This document shows positions 60,682 through 64,000 of a stretch of 64,000 nucleotides of DNA, piece by piece (position 1 is the first letter of the stretch; the number at the start of each line of letters is the position of its first letter). The DNA comes from Paraburkholderia tuberum STM678. Its GTDB lineage: Bacteria; Pseudomonadota; Gammaproteobacteria; Burkholderiales; Burkholderiaceae. Made by a program: the position numbers and the translations under genes. The notes below the pieces were generated by a model that was not told the origin of the DNA, searched no databases, and was given only the letters and a program-made list of their open reading frames with translations. The stretch spans positions 1 to 64,000 of the forward strand of contig NZ_CADFGP010000021.1 of assembly GCF_902833905.1 (NCBI RefSeq), given 5' to 3'.

Positions 60682-61993
60682 GACTATGATCTCCCGCAAC
60701 GGGTAACGGCTCGCAGAACCATTCGTCGCCATCTTTTATTGCGTGTTACCCGCGCGATAATGCGCACGAGTCGCGCGACGGCTACGTTCGCTTTCTAATT
60801 GCGAATCAACGGCATTCGGGAGCGTAGCAGAGAACCTTCCGGAAAATGACAGCGTCCGGCCCGCGACTTGCTCCGCTTTGTGAGGTCGGCCACATAACAA
60901 TGAAACTTCAAAGACTGGTTGTTTTAGAGAGCCCGAGCAAAACCCTATGTCGTCCTGAGATTCGTCGTGAGGCGGCGGAAATGGCGAAGTCGCGAAAATG
61001 GATTGCGCGCTCAAACGTGGCGGCAAGACGCGTCAGGCAAGCGGACCAGGTCGGCCCGGCCGAAGAGACTCGGCTGACCGTTACCGAACTGTCAAGCCCT
61101 GCTCCTACAACGAAGGCGTTGCCCAACAAGGCCTCAGCATCGGCGCGATGGCAAGTCCGCGATGGCGAATAGCAAGCAGCGCCGGTGTCCGGCGGCTTCG
61201 AGTTTCGCCGCGACCACGGCGAGCCATTGCGCGTGTTTCGCTGGCGATGATATGCAGGTTCCGCGCCGTTGGCTCCCGGCCGTCTCCTTGTTCCAAAGCA
61301 CAAAGTCAAACCGTGGCAAAATTCGCATTCCGCGATTTATTTGATGCGACCGGTACGGCCCATATAAATGCCTCGGCAGCATTATTTTCTTTCTAAAACC
61401 ATACCGAGACATTTAATTAGCATTTAATTAGGTCCCGAGCCATCCCGATAAGAACCATACATTGGCGGAAATTAAAGTGCCCCGACTGTCTAAAAGCGAC
61501 AAGTAACAATTTTGTAACGGTTTTTTTGTTGCTTTGTGAATCTCGAACTCGGGCGCGAGAACGCCTCTGGATAAGCGTGGGAAGCGAGGAGGGACACGTT
61601 GCCGATGGCCTCACATAGCACAAATTTCGTTGTTACGCTTAGTTACGCCCGATGGCGCGAGATTTGTTCCATTTCTGTATCATTCGTATTCATCAGATTA
61701 CTCAGGGAAAACCTTGTCGATTTTGATTCGATTGGAGAAACTTCGCAATTTGCGACGAATTACCGAATCTTCCGATTGAAAATGATGAAAGCGGGTTTTC
61801 AGTAGGTCGCATTAAATCTGAAGATTAAAACGCGATTAGTGCCCCACGCGAGTGCGGCAGCGGGCGGCGCTTGACAAAAGCCGGTCATTATTCAGTTGTA
61901 CTTCGTGTTGTTGCGTATTTTTTCGTGGCGACGTCCTTATCACGCGAACGTTGTTCGTTTTAGCGGCAAGGTTCCATCGGCCTTGATAGACAG
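60682..61993. other. Long intergenic region, AT-rich in part
   Basis: About 1.3 kb between the divergent SCO and lipoprotein genes. Frames such as 60846-61172 give Arg/Ala/Ser-rich translations without ribosome sites or domain features. From 61300 to 61990 the DNA is markedly AT-rich compared with the window, with a perfect tandem 11-bp repeat at 61410-61431 and T-rich stretches near 61510-61530. Promoters for both directions and a small RNA are possible; none can be named. Confidence 0.5.
61410..61431. repeat. Tandem 11-bp repeat CATTTAATTAG x2
   Basis: Two perfect, adjacent copies, one helical turn apart, in the AT-rich region between the SCO operon and the lipoprotein gene. This could be a protein-binding site (two sites on one face of the helix) or an H-NS-type nucleation point. 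Confidence 0.6.
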
Positions 61994-62308
61994 ATGTCCT
62001 TTTCCAGCAGACTCTCTCCAAGACTGAAACCGTCATTTCGTCGGCTTCCCCAGATCGCAAAAACTGCTTCGGCGCTTGCATTCATCGCAGGCGTACTAAG
62101 CCTTGCAGGTTGTGGAGGTGAAACAGGCGATGATGGCAGCACCGCGTCCGTGACCGCCAACTCCCTCCCTGCCGACACAGTCGCGAACGCGGCTACAGAT
62201 CCGTACAGCAACGGCGTAGTGCCCCCCGACAATGGCTCTCCGCCGGTTCAGGCGAACGGTCAGCCTTATAACCGCGCCCTGGTGCAACGGGCGGGACAAG
62301 GCGATTGA
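61994..62308 (+). CDS. Small lipoprotein upstream of the glycosidase
   Basis: A 104-residue protein with a long basic N-region (SSRLSPRLKPSFRRLPQIAK), a hydrophobic stretch ASALAFIAGVLSLAG and lipidated Cys40 (lipobox LAGC). The mature part is a disordered, Asp/Gly/Asn-rich tail. I recognise no domain. It is co-directional with the glycosidase gene 198 bp downstream and may be expressed with it. Only a weak ribosome-binding site was seen. Confidence 0.65.
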   Translation: MSFSSRLSPRLKPSFRRLPQIAKTASALAFIAGVLSLAGCGGETGDDGSTASVTANSLPADTVANAATDPYSNGVVPPDNGSPPVQANGQPYNRALVQRAGQGD

Positions 62309-62506
62309 ACCGTTTCGCGACGATCGATACGAAACCCGCATATCCCGTGCAAGAGCATTTTCAATCGTGATGTCAGCGACCGTTGACTCACGCGTTTGAC
62401 GTGTTTGCGTTACGTATGCCATCGCTTCAGGAACTGATGGTCATCGGCAAACGTAATTCCAACGTTCTCGGCCCATCCCCGGTCAGTAGCAATTTATAGC
62501 TAAGCC

Positions 62507-63748
62507 ATGAAACTCAGACTCTACTCACTATTCGCCGTTTTAGCCCTGTTGTGCGGGCAATCGATGCCAGCGTTCTCCCAGACGACTTCGACCGCCGCCA
62601 CCGCCCAGCAACTCGCGGCGCTGCAGCCGCCGCCCACCGGAAGCGGAAACGACCGTTTTGCAATGGACGTGAACTGCAATCTCTGGAGTGCAGATCAGAC
62701 GGCGCTGAACGAATGCTCAAAGGACCTGGATCTGATTGCCGGATTGGGCGTGGGTACGGTTCGCCTCGGCGTTTCGTGGGACTTCATGACGCTGGCCGAC
62801 GGCAGCACGCTGGATCCCAACAAAGTGGCCTTTCTGAAGTCGCTTCTGAACGCCGCACGCACGCGCGGCATGAAGATTCTTTTCCAGGTGGGCATGTACG
62901 CGCCGTCTAGCGCATACCAATGCCCGGCCACCAAGAATCCGCCGAGCGCATCGTCACCGCGACTCGACTTCTGCGACGCGACGTTCACGAAGTATCTCGG
63001 CTCGCTCATGGACGTCGTTCTGCCCTTTACGGCTGACATCGAACTGTTCAATGAGACCAACTGGTCGTTCTCCGCTTCGGACCCGTCTTACGGCGATCCG
63101 AACGGTATCTCCGGATACATTCTGAATCGCAGCAAGACGCTCTATTCGGAAGCCAGGCAGATCCTGAACACGAAAAGCCAGTCGGGCTACAAAACGGTTC
63201 TGCACACTCAGGGCATCTCGTACTTCTACAACTCGGCGTACCCGAATAACGGCTGGAAACCGCCCGCGGGCAGCGAGCTGATCCAGGCGACCGACTACAT
63301 CAAGGCAATGGGTAACAACACGAAGAGTGCTTCCAGCCCGTTGAACACCACGATCGATGTCGTCGACGTTCACCCCTACTTCGGCAGCGCCGAATACGAC
63401 ATGATGGTGCAGGCATTCATGACCACGGTGTCGAACCTCGTCAGCAGTGGCACGAAGCCGATCTGGCTGACCGAGACCAACAATGGCACCAACGGTACGG
63501 ACGCCGGACAAACGGCCGCATTCAACCAGTTGAAGGTTCTGATGAACAACGGTTCGGTGGCAAAGGCGTTCTGGTATGTCGTGCGCAACGGCGATCCGAG
63601 CAATGGCGAAGGCGACGGCTATTCGATCTACGACTACAACCGTAACCTGATTCGTCCGCAGCTGGCAGCCGCGATTCAGGCCTACACGGCGACCATTCCG
63701 CGTTCGCAACGCTTCCTGTCCGGCTCTTACCTGACTGCGATCAAGTAA
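62507..63748 (+). CDS. Secreted glycoside hydrolase, clan GH-A (GH5/GH39-like)
   Basis: A 413-residue secreted enzyme with a signal peptide (YSLFAVLALLCGQSMPAFS) and a TIM-barrel catalytic domain. GVGTVRLGVSWDFM is an early barrel strand; ELFNETNW has the acid/base Glu183 after Asn, and PIWLTETNNG near 319-328 has the likely nucleophile Glu323. VDVHPYFG lies between them. This NE...E arrangement is typical of clan GH-A endoglycanases. In exopolysaccharide clusters such enzymes trim or release the polymer. The precise family and substrate are not settled by eye. A terminator follows. Confidence 0.85.
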   Translation: MKLRLYSLFAVLALLCGQSMPAFSQTTSTAATAQQLAALQPPPTGSGNDRFAMDVNCNLWSADQTALNECSKDLDLIAGLGVGTVRLGVSWDFMTLADGSTLDPNKVAFLKSLLNAARTRGMKILFQVGMYAPSSAYQCPATKNPPSASSPRLDFCDATFTKYLGSLMDVVLPFTADIELFNETNWSFSASDPSYGDPNGISGYILNRSKTLYSEARQILNTKSQSGYKTVLHTQGISYFYNSAYPNNGWKPPAGSELIQATDYIKAMGNNTKSASSPLNTTIDVVDVHPYFGSAEYDMMVQAFMTTVSNLVSSGTKPIWLTETNNGTNGTDAGQTAAFNQLKVLMNNGSVAKAFWYVVRNGDPSNGEGDGYSIYDYNRNLIRPQLAAAIQAYTATIPRSQRFLSGSYLTAIK

Positions 63749-63776
63749 GCCTGCCTGCTGTAACCCATGAATGAAC

Positions 63777-63804
63777 GGAGCGCGACTATCGCGCTCCTTT
63801 TTTT
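63777..63804 (+). terminator. Intrinsic terminator after the glycosidase gene
   Basis: GGAGCGCGA and TCGCGCTCC pair in a perfect 9-bp stem with a CTA loop, followed by seven T. It is 28 bp after the glycosidase stop and ends that transcription unit. Confidence 0.93.
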
Positions 63805-64000
63805 CCGTTTTGGCCGGGTTGACAGGACCGCATCCAGTTTGAGGGCGCAGCGAAATTCCCGAGGCCGAGCTTCGCGAGGATGAACTGGCACTGTGCCAAT
63901 GCGTTGCGTCAAACTCGTCGCTGCCGTAATCGAAGGAGCAGACACGGCAAACAACGCGGCGCCACCCGAAAAGCGGGCACGCAATGGCTATTCCCGAATA
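63805..64000. other. End of window, no gene seen
   Basis: The last 196 bases contain no frame with a ribosome-binding site or recognisable protein. A minus-strand frame across 63727-63984 overlaps the terminator and is not supported. Confidence 0.4.

Noticed and set aside
63727..63984. Minus-strand 85-codon frame at the window end
   Set aside because: It covers the terminator of the glycosidase gene and has no ribosome-binding site or family resemblance.

Overview
The window is high-GC DNA from a Burkholderiales beta-proteobacterium, most like Burkholderia, Paraburkholderia or Caballeronia. The signs are dense LysR/IclR/MarR/AraC regulators beside small oxidative catabolic modules, a glnK-amt pair, a MobA/MobR-like pair, DUF2783 and DUF1810 proteins, and a barnase-type RNase in local style. 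No rRNA, tRNA, CRISPR array or intact insertion sequence was seen. It reads as a chromosome or chromid segment with several decayed or truncated genes at module boundaries.

Layout. 0-5 kb: the start of amt and glnK on the minus strand behind a good sigma-54 promoter, a VOC-fold protein whose ribosome-binding region sits in a hexanucleotide repeat, a two-gene toxin/immunity-like unit, a class V aminotransferase and a DUF1269 membrane protein. 5-12.5 kb: a DHFR-like reductase, PsuG, two class III nucleotide cyclases in tandem (SAM-cyclase-AAA-TPR and DUF5939-cyclase) and a BON-domain protein. 12.5-22.9 kb: an aminomethyltransferase-fold gene fragment, regulator-driven SDR and LysE modules, a truncated cupin gene, a type II NADH dehydrogenase, a barnase-like lipoprotein that has lost two catalytic residues, DUF1810, and a Vgb-like beta-propeller. 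23-28 kb: a flavin monooxygenase, DUF2783, twin IclR regulators and an MBL-fold protein around a palindromic operator, ending in a broken MFS gene and a decayed Mu-like tail gene.

29-39.4 kb is a lower-GC accessory island: a PhyH-type oxygenase, a small membrane protein, an 896-residue repeat protein with five 180-bp repeats, a TonB-C-like lipoprotein, and a complete type I secretion system (HlyB-like ABC transporter, HlyD-like adaptor, TolC-like channel). 39.6-52.3 kb: a small lipoprotein, a frameshifted DUF2231 gene coupled to a sorbosone-dehydrogenase-like lipoprotein, a MobA-like hydroxylase with a MarR regulator, a sulfonate-type binding protein, a DHA2 exporter, DUF488, and a three-gene sugar ABC importer.

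52.3-63.8 kb is an exopolysaccharide region: a polymerase-like membrane protein, a flippase and a Wzc-type tyrosine kinase. Upstream on the same strand is the most striking unit of the window: a compact operon of a SCO copper chaperone, a secreted galactose-oxidase-type copper radical oxidase with an N-terminal ricin-B lectin domain, and a small c-type cytochrome. A 1.3-kb AT-rich intergenic region separates it from a lipoprotein and a secreted clan GH-A glycosidase that ends in a clear intrinsic terminator. I infer that the oxidase modifies the polysaccharide made by the neighbouring genes.
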